Assembly (NCBI GenBank): GCA_937929805.1
Contig: CALFUT010000012.1
Coordinates: 124,001-188,000 of the forward strand
Direction of reading: 5' to 3'
Length of the DNA stretch: 64,000 nucleotides
Source of the DNA: an uncultured Pirellulaceae bacterium
Lineage (GTDB): Bacteria; Planctomycetota; Planctomycetia; Pirellulales; Pirellulaceae
Positions 9,516 to 19,135 of the stretch are shown here, one piece after another. Position 1 is the first letter of the stretch, and every line of letters begins with the position of its first letter. The notes under the pieces were generated by a model. That model made no database searches, was not told where the DNA came from, and saw nothing but the letters and a program-made list of their open reading frames with translations. The position numbers were made by a program, and so were the translations under genes.

Positions 9516-9555
9516 GAAAAGACCTCGGCTATTGAACCAAATCCAACAGCCGAGG
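9516..9555 (-). terminator. Rho-independent terminator of the DUF1559 gene
   Basis: On the minus strand, CCTCGGCTGTTG pairs with CAATAGCCGAGG (12 bp with one mismatch, 9-base loop) and is followed by TCTTTTCTT. It lies 33 bases past the stop of the gene ending at 9588. Confidence 0.8.
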
Positions 9556-9587
9556 CCCGCTTCCCCACGAGAGTAATGGGCAACGCT

Positions 9588-10481
9588 TTATTCCAGCGAC
9601 GCGACTTCTCCGCCCGCGATCGTTGCCAGGGCTCGGTAAACTTCAATGTCAATTTCATCGTTGATGAATTGAGTTGAGCCGTCACCCAGCGTCACATTGA
9701 TTCCGCCAGGGTGGTAGCTGCGGAAAGTTTCCAAGTTGTTTTCGTCGGTGTTTGGCTGAAGATCGTTGGTTCCGACGATGCGAACAATCGGTTCGGGAAC
9801 GGTCAAGATGACACCGCTCCACGTGATGGTTCCAAAATCATTTCGACGTTCGCCGAACATCATGGTATTGCTGGTCCCATCGAAGATGTCTCGGATTTGA
9901 GTTTCGCTGTTAGCGAAGAACATTCCGTCACCATTGAACGGATCTCGGGTCCCATTTTCTGTTCGCAAAGTTCCGAAGACGCCCGAGTAGTTACTGCGCG
10001 CAACCAGTGTTTCGACATTGGAAGTGTTTGAGTTCCCACTCCCATCACCCGTAGGGGGTGGAGTATCTTCGGCGCTGATGTCCAGAACTTGGTCCGCTGG
10101 ATCCGAAGTGCACAGCAGCGTTGGCAATACCGATTGAATGACGTTCTCATGAATCGGTTCTCCCACGGCACGATCGAAATCGATCTGTTGGAAAAGAGGC
10201 GCCGCCTCTAGGAATGGCAGCAACGCAGCGGTCAAGCCCCAGCCCGGATCAGCAATCGGCTCATTTTGATCATTTGTCAGCCAACCTGGCGGGAAGTCTT
10301 GATTGGCGCTTTCGAAATTCAGCGCGGCCAGTCCGAGTTGACGACTCTTGTTGCTGCAATCGACTCGCCTAGCCGCCTCTCGAACTTGTTGCACTGCCGG
10401 TAACAACATACCAATCAGAATGCCAATGATGGCTATGACGACCAGTAGCTCAACTAGCGTAAAACCTCGTTTGGATTTCAT
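9588..10481 (-). CDS. DUF1559 domain protein with prepilin-type N-terminus and H-X9-DG tail
   Basis: A 297-residue pseudopilin-like protein, one of a family greatly expanded in planctomycetes. The N-terminus KSKRGFTLVELLVVIAIIGI is a textbook type IV prepilin leader, cleaved by prepilin peptidase after the Gly before F and methylated. The DUF1559 body follows (LLPAVQQVREAARRVDCSNK, then QLGLAALNFES). The C-terminal H-X9-DG motif is HPGGINVTLGDGS. The ATG at 10481 places the leader correctly; the frame is open further upstream but those residues would spoil it. Role: surface or secretion-linked pseudopilin, function unknown. A terminator follows at 9516-9555. A prepilin peptidase gene sits at the right end of this window. 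Confidence 0.93.
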   Translation of the reverse strand: MKSKRGFTLVELLVVIAIIGILIGMLLPAVQQVREAARRVDCSNKSRQLGLAALNFESANQDFPPGWLTNDQNEPIADPGWGLTAALLPFLEAAPLFQQIDFDRAVGEPIHENVIQSVLPTLLCTSDPADQVLDISAEDTPPPTGDGSGNSNTSNVETLVARSNYSGVFGTLRTENGTRDPFNGDGMFFANSETQIRDIFDGTSNTMMFGERRNDFGTITWSGVILTVPEPIVRIVGTNDLQPNTDENNLETFRSYHPGGINVTLGDGSTQFINDEIDIEVYRALATIAGGEVASLE

Positions 10482-10979
10482 CGAACTTGACCTTGTGTTT
10501 GTTGAATGGGGGGAGATTAACGAAAGCGAACGAGGCCAATTGCTGGAAGTTGCCAATGGGACGACGTGCGGTCTCGGTTTCTTTCATCAGTTTCATAAGC
10601 ACCGCAAGAAAACACTCTTACCCGACTTAGACTGTTAGTAGGCATACTGACCACGTCGATCACTAGTCAGAACTTGGAAGGGACGCCGATTGACGCCGCC
10701 GGCCGTTGCGGTTGGAGACCAAGTGGTTAGCCAAACCCGTCTACTGCCACACCTCCGCTGAAGGATCATTTGATTGGCGGCGGTACAATCGCCAAGCGAA
10801 ACGACGTAGGCTCCGATCAGGCGGCCATACTGGCAGGAGACGCGATCAGGATGATTCTTCACCGGCTTATATTGGGAAAACGCGTTTATTCCTTGGGGTG
10901 ATTCACCTTGAAGGGGTCGCTAAGTCCCCTGTACATTACGCACTCTCCGCCGCTGCCACTTCCCCTATTTTGCCGTCGT
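10482..10979. other. Intergenic region between divergent DUF1559 and cysS genes
   Basis: About 500 bases without a convincing gene on either strand. It must hold the promoters of the divergent DUF1559 and cysS genes, but I found no promoter or operator strong enough to mark. No tRNA or repeat was seen. Confidence 0.5.
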
Positions 10980-12515
10980 ATGAACATCCAGTTTTACAAC
11001 TCTTTGACCAATCAGCTTGAAACGTTCACGCCCTGCGAACCCGGCAAGGTGCGAATGTACAGCTGCGGCCCCACGGTTTATGACTTCGCTCATATTGGCA
11101 ACTTTCGTTCGTTCCTGTTCGGCGACTTGCTGCGTCGTTTTTTGGAACTGACAGGTCACGAAGTCCATCACGTGATGAACATCACCGATGTCGGTCACAT
11201 GGTTGATGATGCGGAAGATGGTGACGATAAAATGAAAGTCGCCATGCAGAAGTTGAAAGAAGGTAAAAAAAGCTACAAGGTTCCTGAAGGAGCCATCGAA
11301 GATCCCAACGACCCGTTCCAGATCGCCAACTACTTTACCGACGCCTTCTTGGAGGACGGGCGCAAGCTGGGCTACAAAATCGCGTACGAGTACCCGGAGT
11401 GCGTGCCCAAAGCGACCGACAACATCGATGGCATGATCCAGATGATCGAGCGTTTGCTTGATCGAGGTCACGCCTATGTGTCGGACGACGGTGTGGTTTA
11501 CTACAGCGTTCAGAGCTTCCCTGATTATGGGAAGTTAAGCGGTAATTCGTTGGACCGGCTGCAAGAAGGAGCCGGCGGTCGCGTCTCGGACGACAATCAA
11601 TCGCAAAAAAAGCACCCGGCTGACTTCATGCTGTGGAAGCCCGATGAAACTCACATCATGAAGTGGGACAGTCCATGGGGTGTCGGCTACCCTGGCTGGC
11701 ACATCGAGTGCAGCGTGATGGCCAACAAGTTTCTTGGTCGGGACGTGATCGACATTCACACTGGCGGCGAGGACTTGATTTTCCCGCACCACGAATGCGA
11801 AATTGCGCAGTCATGCGGAGCAACGGGTAAAGACTCGTTCGCCAACTTTTGGATTCACGCTCGCTTTCTGTTTGTCGAAGGCGAGAAGATGTCGAAGTCG
11901 AAGGGGAACTTCTTCACGGCCCGTGATTTGTTCGACGGGACGGCGACAGGCAGTAAAGTTCATCCGGCGGTGGTTCGATTTGAATTGATTAAGGCTCATT
12001 ACCGGACCAACATGAACTTCACGAAGAAAGGGCTGGCTGACTCGGCTCGAACCGTTTCGAAATTGATCGAGTTCCGGCAAATGCTCGAATCGAAAACGGA
12101 CGGTAAGGCGGCTGAAGTCGATTTAACTCACCCGGTTTTGAAAGAGTTCACCGAAGCGTTGGCGGATGATCTAAACATCGCAGGTGCGCTGGGTGTGATG
12201 CATCCGTGGCTCAAAGGGGACCATCCGGATCCACAGGAATCACTGGCGGTTTGGCGGAAGATGAACAGCGTATTGTCGATTGCTCCGATTAACGAAGGCA
12301 CCGAAGGAGCGGTCGAGATCGCGGCTGATGAAGGTGCAGCGGGCGATGGTTCAATGTCGATGGAAGATGCTCAACGGAAGTGCCAAGAGATCGACGCGGC
12401 CAAGAAAGAAAAAGACTACGGTAAAGCGGACACGCTTCGCGCCGAGTTGCTTGAAGCTGGTTACGAAGTTCAGCAGTCCAAAGAAGGCACATCGATCAAG
12501 GGCCGGCTGGTGTAA
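10980..12515 (+). CDS. cysS: Cysteinyl-tRNA synthetase
   Basis: CysRS charges tRNA-Cys in the cytoplasm. The 511-residue protein shows [15 protein letters not shown] at residues 29-43 (zinc-binding Cys and the HIGH-type motif HIGN), GWHIECS near residue 239 with further zinc ligands, HHECEIAQ, and KMSKSKGN at about 303-310, the ATP-binding signature. The C-terminal helical domain is longer than in E. coli (461 residues) and contains an acidic insertion rich in Ala and Glu near residues 440-460. The start ATG at 10980 matches the family N-terminus ([14 protein letters not shown]); the reading frame is open to 10908 but that extension has no family match. No clear ribosome binding site is seen. 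Confidence 0.96.
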   Translation: MNIQFYNSLTNQLETFTPCEPGKVRMYSCGPTVYDFAHIGNFRSFLFGDLLRRFLELTGHEVHHVMNITDVGHMVDDAEDGDDKMKVAMQKLKEGKKSYKVPEGAIEDPNDPFQIANYFTDAFLEDGRKLGYKIAYEYPECVPKATDNIDGMIQMIERLLDRGHAYVSDDGVVYYSVQSFPDYGKLSGNSLDRLQEGAGGRVSDDNQSQKKHPADFMLWKPDETHIMKWDSPWGVGYPGWHIECSVMANKFLGRDVIDIHTGGEDLIFPHHECEIAQSCGATGKDSFANFWIHARFLFVEGEKMSKSKGNFFTARDLFDGTATGSKVHPAVVRFELIKAHYRTNMNFTKKGLADSARTVSKLIEFRQMLESKTDGKAAEVDLTHPVLKEFTEALADDLNIAGALGVMHPWLKGDHPDPQESLAVWRKMNSVLSIAPINEGTEGAVEIAADEGAAGDGSMSMEDAQRKCQEIDAAKKEKDYGKADTLRAELLEAGYEVQQSKEGTSIKGRLV

Positions 12516-12588
12516 CTGCATCCGTTTGCTTGGCCGAGCCTTGCGTTGGTGAAGTGATAGCCGCACAGACAGTGGTTCGGGGCTGCTT

Positions 12589-13368
12589 ATGAAAATCGAA
12601 TTTGAGAACCGGGGCGAACGATACGAATGTGATCTGGGATCTGGCGTGTCTCTTGCACGACCGATTCAGTTTTCTGATTCCCGGCCCAATCCGTGGAACG
12701 TGTCGGCTCCTGTAAAAACGGTGGTTACGACTGACGGCTTCACTGGCAGCACTCAAGCCGGTGGCTCATGCAATGTCGATCAGCTTTCGCTAATCCCGCA
12801 TTGCCATGGAACGCATACGGAAACGATTGGGCACATCGTTAACCGTGACCACTTTGTCAGCGACCTTTCGATTCCATCCATCATCCCGGCAGTCGCGGTT
12901 TCGGTTTCGCCGGTTGCTGCGGATTCGATTGCGGACACCTACGAGCCCGCGTTTGGTCCCAGTGATCACGTCATCGCGGCCGATCATTTGAATCAGCAGA
13001 TCGAAAAGTGGGCGGGCTTCACGGCCAAGGCATTGATCGTTCGCACGGATTCACCCGATGCGTTTTTCTCTAACGAGGCGATGGCTGCGATCGTGGATGC
13101 TGGAGTCGAGCACTTGCTGGTGGATCTCCCTTCGGTTGATCGACTTGATGACGACGGCTTGCTAACCAATCACCGCATCTTCTGGAATGTCGAAGCTGGC
13201 TGCCACGAAACTCATGAGAAATCCCGAACAGCGCACACGATTACGGAACTGATTCGCGTACCCGATCAAGTCACCGACGGCCCGTGCTTGCTTTCGATCC
13301 AAGTTCCATCCATCGATAGCGACGCGGCTCCCTCACGGCCGGTTCTATATCCAATTACCCGAATCTGA
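12589..13368 (+). CDS. Cyclase-family protein, probable kynurenine formamidase
   Basis: A 259-residue member of the metal-dependent cyclase/KynB family, which hydrolyses N-formylkynurenine to kynurenine. The core motif HCHGTHTETIGHI (residues 71-83) corresponds to the family's metal site HxGTHxDxxxH; here Glu occupies the usual Asp position. The later VRTDSP and LLVDLPSVDR segments are also family-like. The gene is immediately upstream of kynurenine 3-monooxygenase (31 bases), and a tryptophan 2,3-dioxygenase lies 6 kb away, which is why I favour formamidase over other cyclase-family activities. The protein is longer than KynB (about 210 residues). Function is inferred from family plus context. 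Confidence 0.75.
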   Translation: MKIEFENRGERYECDLGSGVSLARPIQFSDSRPNPWNVSAPVKTVVTTDGFTGSTQAGGSCNVDQLSLIPHCHGTHTETIGHIVNRDHFVSDLSIPSIIPAVAVSVSPVAADSIADTYEPAFGPSDHVIAADHLNQQIEKWAGFTAKALIVRTDSPDAFFSNEAMAAIVDAGVEHLLVDLPSVDRLDDDGLLTNHRIFWNVEAGCHETHEKSRTAHTITELIRVPDQVTDGPCLLSIQVPSIDSDAAPSRPVLYPITRI

Positions 13369-13369
13369 A

Positions 13370-13397
13370 ATTCCGCACTCTGCATTCCGAGTTCCGC
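13370..13397. repeat. Degenerate heptamer repeat filling the spacer before kmo
   Basis: Four 7-base units, ATTCCGC ACTCTGC ATTCCGA GTTCCGC, occupy nearly the whole gap between the formamidase stop (13368) and the TTG start of the next gene (13400). The period and the CCGCA core match the heptamer tract at 3608. Confidence 0.75.
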
Positions 13398-13399
13398 AT

Positions 13400-14752
13400 T
13401 TGAAAACGTCTCGTCCTAAAGAAATCACGATCGCGGGAGCTGGACTCGTCGGCTCCTTGCTGGGCGTGATGCTTGGTCAGCAAGGGTATCAAGTTCACAT
13501 CATCGAACGGCGAAGTGACAGTCGACGGGAAGAAGTTGATAGTGGCCGGTCAATCAATCTGGCGCTTTCCGAACGAGGCATGCACGCGTTGCGGATGGCC
13601 GGTTTGATGAAATCGGTTGAAAGTTTGCTGATCCCAATGCGAGGTCGAATGTTGCATTCGGTTGATGGGCAAACTGAATTCTTACCCTACGGCCAGCGCC
13701 CGCATGAAGTGATCTATTCGGTTTCGCGTGAGAAATTGAACTCGCTGCTGTTAACAGCAGCGGAAGAAGCGTCCGACGTCGAAGTGACTTTCAATCAATT
13801 GGTTGCGAACATTGATTTTGACGCAAAACAGTTGGTTGCTGTCGATGGACCGAGTGGGCAATCCAAAACGCACGACTTCGAAATGTTGATCGGTGCCGAC
13901 GGGGCTGGGTCACGTGTTCGTCGGGCATTGATTGAGAAAACTGATGGAAGTTCACGCAGCGACTTTCTCGATCACGATTACAAAGAGCTGGAGATCCCCG
14001 CCGTTGTCGGCACGCATGCGATGGAACCAGAAGCATTGCACATCTGGCCTCGAGGCGGCTACATGTTGATCGCGTTGCCGAATCTTGACGGCAGTTTCAC
14101 GGTCACACTGTTCTTGCCCAAAACGGGCGAGCCAAGTTTCGAATCGTTGGTTGAACCATCGAAGGTGCGGGAGTTCTTTAGGCAACAGTTCCCAGATGCT
14201 TTGGCGTTGATGCCGGAACTGCGTTCGGACTTTCGAGACAATCCCGCTGGCCGTTTGGGAACCGTCTATTGCTCGCCATGGCACTGTTCTGACTGCGGAT
14301 TGATTCTGGGCGATGCTTCTCACGCAATCGTGCCGTTTCATGGGCAGGGCATGAACGCCGGTTTCGAAGACTGTAGCGAGCTGTTGCGTTTGCTCGAAAA
14401 GAATGATCACGACTGGGCGGCAACGCTACCCGAATTTGAGCAGACTCGGAAGCCGAACGCGGACGCGATCGCAGAAATGGCGATCGAAAATTACACAACG
14501 ATGCGCTCAAGCGTCACGGACGAAAAGTTTCAGCTTAAGAGGGAGCTTGGGTTTGAACTCGAACGCCGCTTTCCTGATTTGTTCGTGCCGCGATATTCGA
14601 TGGTGATGTTCCACCGAGTGCCCTATGCAGAAGCACAGCGGCAAGGAACCGTGCAGCAGCAGATTCTGGCTGATTTGGTGGACGGCAAGTCGGAGCTGGA
14701 TCAAGTCGACTTCGAACATGCCGCTCAGTTGGTTCGCGAACGCTTGAATTAG
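13400..14752 (+). CDS. kmo: Kynurenine 3-monooxygenase, FAD-dependent
   Basis: KMO hydroxylates kynurenine to 3-hydroxykynurenine with NADPH and O2, on the route to quinolinate and NAD. The 450-residue protein has the FAD-binding GAGLVGS at residues 13-19, the family hallmark SGRSINLALSERGMHAL near residues 48-64, IGADGAGSRVR near residue 165, and GLILGDASHAIVPFHGQGMN near residue 302. These match eukaryotic-type KMO rather than generic hydroxylases. Mitochondrial enzymes have a C-terminal membrane segment; none is obvious here. The start is a TTG placed directly after a heptamer repeat, without a ribosome binding site, so translation may depend on coupling to the upstream formamidase gene. 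Confidence 0.9.
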   Translation: MKTSRPKEITIAGAGLVGSLLGVMLGQQGYQVHIIERRSDSRREEVDSGRSINLALSERGMHALRMAGLMKSVESLLIPMRGRMLHSVDGQTEFLPYGQRPHEVIYSVSREKLNSLLLTAAEEASDVEVTFNQLVANIDFDAKQLVAVDGPSGQSKTHDFEMLIGADGAGSRVRRALIEKTDGSSRSDFLDHDYKELEIPAVVGTHAMEPEALHIWPRGGYMLIALPNLDGSFTVTLFLPKTGEPSFESLVEPSKVREFFRQQFPDALALMPELRSDFRDNPAGRLGTVYCSPWHCSDCGLILGDASHAIVPFHGQGMNAGFEDCSELLRLLEKNDHDWAATLPEFEQTRKPNADAIAEMAIENYTTMRSSVTDEKFQLKRELGFELERRFPDLFVPRYSMVMFHRVPYAEAQRQGTVQQQILADLVDGKSELDQVDFEHAAQLVRERLN

Positions 14753-15142
14753 CGGGCCATTCATGCTTGAAAGATGACTTTTGCCGGCGTCTGTCGGGCA
14801 ATCAATTGAGCATTTGATTGTTATTAGGTTTGCTTCTTCTTCACCGCACCAAGAATGGGTGATTGAGCTGAAAACCACAAATCGAGACGAATGGCATGGT
14901 GCAGGAATTCGCGTTCAACTTCCTTCGCTTGGGATGAAGTCAGGGGTGCGGATATGAATGAGCAAAACCGCTTCTTAGTCGCCACTGTTCGAATCTGCAC
15001 CGATTGACATCGTTACAGTAAAAGCGAATTGATTCGTTATTGTTGGGTGGCTAACATGATCAGGCTGTAAGTTTGAAGGCTGCTACAGGAGCAGCCGGAG
15101 AATGACCTCTCGATGAACGTTGCATGTTACTGATTTGCTCAT
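14753..15142. other. Intergenic region with a leader hairpin at 15078-15096
   Basis: About 390 bases without a convincing gene. GGCTGCT (15078-15084) and AGCAGCC (15090-15096) form a perfect 7-bp stem with a 5-base loop, about 46 bases before the ATG of the beta-helix protein. It has no T-run, so it is more likely a leader structure than a terminator. Confidence 0.45.
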
Positions 15143-17590
15143 ATGAAAGACACCATGGCTCTCAACCGTAATTCTAACCGTAGTACCGTAAAGCAAGCAG
15201 GTCGGTCCAGCAGTTTCCGGCAAAGGAGGCAGCTTGGTTTTCAGGAGCTTGAAGCTCGACATTTGTTGGCGACGCTGGTTGTAAACAGCACAGCAGACGG
15301 GCCTGTTGATTTAACGGACAGTCTGGTGACGTTGCGGGATGCGGTTAGTATTGCAAACGACAGCGTTGGTGCTGACACGATTGCCTTTGATCCGTCGGTG
15401 TTTGCCGACAGCGATGCGAGTCTCATTCGACTGACGGCCGGTGAACTGGAAATCACCGACACGCTGACGATCGACGGTTCGACGGGTGTTGAGGTCACGG
15501 TCACTGGGGACAAAGATGGTGACGATGTGACAGTGTCCGGCAGCATTACCGATGTAGCGGGAAGTTTTGGAGGGATCGCCGGCGCGGCAGACGATCTGTT
15601 GGACGATAATTCGCGTGTGCTGAATTTTTCCAGCCTGACAGGCGATCTAAGCTTGGAAAGCGTGACGGTAACCGGTGGGCGGACGACGAAACGCGGTTCC
15701 GCTGAAAGCGGGGGTGGGATTTTGTTCGGCTCTAGTGGTCAGTTGACACTCACCAACAGCACGTTGAGCGGCAATAGCACGTCTGGTAGTGAAGCCTCTG
15801 GCGGTGGGATTTATTCGAATTCCGGTGCAGTAACTTTGATTCGCAGTACACTCAGCGGCAACAGTATATCTGGTAGTTTTAATTCTGGCGGTGGCATTCG
15901 AACAGATTCTGGTGCAGTAAGTTTGACGGACAGCGTATTGAGCGGTAACAGTACGCGCGGTTATCGAGGCCCCGGCGGTGGGATTTATACGGAGTCGGGA
16001 TCAGTAAGCTTGGTCAGAAGCATGCTAACTGGGAACAGCACCGACCGTTTTAATGGCTCGGGCGGCGGCATCCATTCGCGGTCCGGTGCAGTCAGTTTGA
16101 GTAGCAGTACTTTAAGCGGTAACCGCACATTTGGTGATTCTGCCCGTGGCGGTGGCATTTTTGCGGGTTCCGGTGCGGTAACTTTGACGAGCAGCACTGT
16201 GAGTGGGAACAGCACGTATGGATATATAACTAATAATGGCGGTGGCATTTTTGCGGGTTCCGGTGTGAGTTTGACCAGCAGCACTGTGAGTGGGAATTCG
16301 GCTGGTGGGAACGGTGGTGGCATTGTTGCGTATTCGGGTGCGCTAAGTTTGAAGAGCAGCACGGTGCGCGGCAATTCGGCAGGTCGCACTGCGGGTGGGA
16401 TCTTTGTTCGCGATCTCTCAACAGATCCGAGCTTTACGATCGAAAACTCGATCATCGCCGACAATGTGGACAATTTGGCGTCCCCAATTTTTGAGACGGC
16501 CCCAGATTTTCTGCCGGATCCGGACAGTACGTTAACGATTAACTACAGCTTGATCGGTGCGACGGATCTGGTAATTGGTGGTGCGGGTAATCAGGTTGGG
16601 ACCCTTGCCGCTCCGATCGACCCGCTACTGGGCCCGTTGACCGACAATGGCGGTCCCACGCAAACTCATGCGTTACTGCCTGATAGCCCGGCAATCAACG
16701 CGGGGAATGATAGTGTTAATCAAGCAGAAGATCAGCGAGGGTTGAGTCGCAATGTCAACGGCGTCGACATTGGTGCCTTCGAACTCCAGGTAGATGCGCC
16801 ACCGATTGTCACGTCTTTCACTCGCGACGAAGGAGACGTGCTGGATCGTCCCGATCTGTTAAGTACGATTTCAGTTTCGTTTGACTTGGATGTGAGCATC
16901 AGTGCGGATGACCTTGTGATCCGCAACGACACGCTGGGCGGTAGTTTGGTCGATACGTCCGGTTTGATTTTCAACTACGACAGCCCGACGCAAACCGCGA
17001 GTTGGGATTTCAGCAACCTGACGCTTGATGCTGCGTTTTATTCCTTCGAGTTGACCGGTGACATTGTTTCGGTTGAAGGTAACGTGAGCTTGGAAGGAAA
17101 TGCTGACGGGACTACCGGCGGATCGTATATCGAGCCGGTCTACGTGGCCATTACCGGTGATGCCAATCTTGATGGAAAAGTAGATGTCTTGGGCGATGGG
17201 TTCTTGTTGGTTGAGAATCTGGGCACGAGTGGCGGAGTGACTTGGGCTCAAGGTGACTTTAACGGAGACGACAGGGCAGACGTGTTGAGCGATGGTTTTG
17301 TTCTGGTTGGACATTTGGGCCAATCGGTGGTGCCACCTGCTACGGCATTTGCAACGGCATCTGCGATGTCGAAAACCGCCGGACCGTCAGCATTTACATC
17401 GTTTGAGCGGACTGAATCCAAACAACCGAATGTGGTTCTGTTTGATGTGGCCCAAGAAGAAGATGATCAGGTCGTGGCGGTCGTGCAACGAGAGGCCATC
17501 GAAGCGGCGACACCTGACTTGGCTGGAGATCAAGCCCGTGACGATGTGTTCGCGTCGAAGTTTGCAGACGCCGATTTGTTTTGGGCTTAG
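15143..17590 (+). CDS. Secreted beta-helix protein with choice-of-anchor Q domain and dockerin-like end
   Basis: An 815-residue extracellular protein. Its Arg-rich N-terminus leads into the LExR-type motif QELEARHLLA (residues 34-43), which in planctomycetes marks exported proteins and replaces a standard signal peptide. After an acidic repeat opening (VDLTDSLVTLRDAVSIAND) come eight copies of a roughly 29-residue unit of the form SGGGIYSNSGAVTL...STLSGNS, a right-handed beta-helix. A choice-of-anchor Q segment follows (GPLTDNGGPTQTHALL and INAGN...DIGAFE). Near residue 680 two Asp-rich loops, GDANLDGKVDVLGDG and GDFNGDDRADVLSDG, resemble type I dockerin calcium loops. The protein is probably surface-bound or secreted, binding carbohydrate or matrix. 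The start could also be the ATG at 15155. Confidence 0.85.
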   Translation: MKDTMALNRNSNRSTVKQAGRSSSFRQRRQLGFQELEARHLLATLVVNSTADGPVDLTDSLVTLRDAVSIANDSVGADTIAFDPSVFADSDASLIRLTAGELEITDTLTIDGSTGVEVTVTGDKDGDDVTVSGSITDVAGSFGGIAGAADDLLDDNSRVLNFSSLTGDLSLESVTVTGGRTTKRGSAESGGGILFGSSGQLTLTNSTLSGNSTSGSEASGGGIYSNSGAVTLIRSTLSGNSISGSFNSGGGIRTDSGAVSLTDSVLSGNSTRGYRGPGGGIYTESGSVSLVRSMLTGNSTDRFNGSGGGIHSRSGAVSLSSSTLSGNRTFGDSARGGGIFAGSGAVTLTSSTVSGNSTYGYITNNGGGIFAGSGVSLTSSTVSGNSAGGNGGGIVAYSGALSLKSSTVRGNSAGRTAGGIFVRDLSTDPSFTIENSIIADNVDNLASPIFETAPDFLPDPDSTLTINYSLIGATDLVIGGAGNQVGTLAAPIDPLLGPLTDNGGPTQTHALLPDSPAINAGNDSVNQAEDQRGLSRNVNGVDIGAFELQVDAPPIVTSFTRDEGDVLDRPDLLSTISVSFDLDVSISADDLVIRNDTLGGSLVDTSGLIFNYDSPTQTASWDFSNLTLDAAFYSFELTGDIVSVEGNVSLEGNADGTTGGSYIEPVYVAITGDANLDGKVDVLGDGFLLVENLGTSGGVTWAQGDFNGDDRADVLSDGFVLVGHLGQSVVPPATAFATASAMSKTAGPSAFTSFERTESKQPNVVLFDVAQEEDDQVVAVVQREAIEAATPDLAGDQARDDVFASKFADADLFWA

Positions 17591-17650
17591 GTTGCGTCCG
17601 ATGAACGCCGGTTGCCAATTGGCCGCCGCGTGGTCTTTGAAGACGAAATT

Positions 17651-17770
17651 AGCCACGGGTTTTCGCCGATCGACACGGATGTTCGTCGCGTACATCCGTG
17701 AAGATCCTTGTGTATCGGTGGCTAAAAACTTTTACTTTTAGCAACCACGAGACACGCTAACGACACGAAA
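17651..17770. repeat. Dispersed palindromic repeat, family A, copy 1
   Basis: AGCCACGGGTTTTC...CACGGATG pairs with CATCCGTGAAGATC...TCGGTGGCT (17651-17723). After it comes AGCAACCACGAGACACGC...GACACGA, the same trailing segment that follows copy 4 at 48420. It lies between two plus-strand genes and may act as a transcript end. The spacer 17591-17983 otherwise holds nothing recognisable. Confidence 0.85.
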
Positions 17771-17983
17771 AACGAGCGCGGTGTTAAGTTGAACGAGATT
17801 TTGCCCTCCCATCAGCGAGAAAATGCGCTCGCGACTGTAAGATTTCATACAGCATGCGGTTGGCTGCCACTTGTTTCGCGCCCTTGATGCATATGCGAAC
17901 CGATATTTGCAGGTTCGTTGACTAAAATTCCGAGTCAACAGCCGTCCATTCCGTTCGGCTGTCTCTTGCTCTTTGGCGGCCCA

Positions 17984-18958
17984 ATGTCTACAGAAATTTC
18001 TGTTAAAAATCCCCAAGTTGCGTTACGATCTAGCGCGGCCGCCGATCTCCAGCCGCTTCGTGTTGGGACGAAGGTGACGGTCAAGTCCGCTGATGAGATT
18101 CTCGCAACTCTTGACTCGAATGGTCGTTTTGAAGGCTTGCCTTGGATGCCTCAGATGGTCGATCTCTGTGGAAAATCGGCAACGATCGTGCGCTGGGTGA
18201 CCAGCAGTTGCGTGCCGACCGAAGATGGAGTCGTGTATGGGGGAGTGACTGACGCTGTGCTGTTGGACGTTGGCCATTGCGACGGAGGCTCATTCGGTGG
18301 ATGTCAGATGGGCTGTCCTTTGATCTGGAAAACAGCGTGGTTGAGAAATCAAGGAGCCGCTGATCTAAGAGATCATGAATCACACGATGCGGCCGATGCA
18401 GTAGAAACACTTGGGAAGCTTGCCGGCGAAAATGCGATTGATTTGGATGGGCGAGCGAAGTGCCAAGCGACTCAGTTGGTGCAGATTACGATCCCGCATC
18501 GCGGCTCGGTTGTCGGGCAATACTCGACTGAGATGAAATTGAATGGCCTCTCAATGTCCACGATCGCCACCTCATTTTGCAGCGGTGTGCTGGGACGACT
18601 GAGTGGAGCTTCGGCGGGCATTTCCGGTGATCTGAAAAGAACGCCAGTCGTGGATCTTCAATTGCAGCCGGGCGATTTGGTGAAAGTCAAATCGAAACAA
18701 GAGATCATCAAAACGTTGAACGCCGCCGGAAAAAATCGAGGACTTTGGTTTGACCCAATCATGCTACGATATTGCGGCCAAGAGTTAACGGTCACAAAAC
18801 GAGTCACCACGTTGGTGGACGAGTCGACCGGCCAGATTCGACATCTGAAAGTTCCCTCAGTCGTTCTGGACGATCTTCGCTGCGACTCGAACCAACGCCG
18901 TTTTTGTTCCCGACTATTGCAGTTATTCTGGCGGGAGGTCTGGCTAGAACGAGTCTAG
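17984..18958 (+). CDS. Protein with two tandem copies of an uncharacterised Cys-containing domain
   Basis: A roughly 324-residue cytoplasmic protein without signal or membrane segments. Domain 1 (about residues 24-110) reads VGTKVTVKSADEILATLD, GLPWMPQMVDLCGKSATIV, then CDGGSFGGCQMGCPLIWKTAWL. Domain 2 (about 225-324) repeats it: PGDLVKVKSKQEIIKTLN, GLWFDPIMLRYCGQELTV, then LRCDSNQRRFCSRLLQLFWREVWLERV. I recall single-domain proteins with this pattern beside biosynthetic clusters, but no function. Copy 1 keeps a C-X(8)-C-X3-C group; copy 2 keeps two of those positions, so the halves have diverged. ATG at 17984 is preferred; a TTG at 17918 would add 22 residues. Confidence 0.7.
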   Translation: MSTEISVKNPQVALRSSAAADLQPLRVGTKVTVKSADEILATLDSNGRFEGLPWMPQMVDLCGKSATIVRWVTSSCVPTEDGVVYGGVTDAVLLDVGHCDGGSFGGCQMGCPLIWKTAWLRNQGAADLRDHESHDAADAVETLGKLAGENAIDLDGRAKCQATQLVQITIPHRGSVVGQYSTEMKLNGLSMSTIATSFCSGVLGRLSGASAGISGDLKRTPVVDLQLQPGDLVKVKSKQEIIKTLNAAGKNRGLWFDPIMLRYCGQELTVTKRVTTLVDESTGQIRHLKVPSVVLDDLRCDSNQRRFCSRLLQLFWREVWLERV

Positions 18959-19135
18959 GCGACTTCAAAATGCTGGGAGCAGAAGCCTCCGCCCGCCCCG
19001 TTTCGATGGTTGATCGTCTTGCTCCGCACGGCTTGGCCGCAGCCTCACACTCTCAGCGAGAAGCCGCCGTAACCACGGTGAAATCAAAAACCTGCCGCAG
19101 CGCAACCGGGCGACTTTGAAGGAAACAACGCTTGC

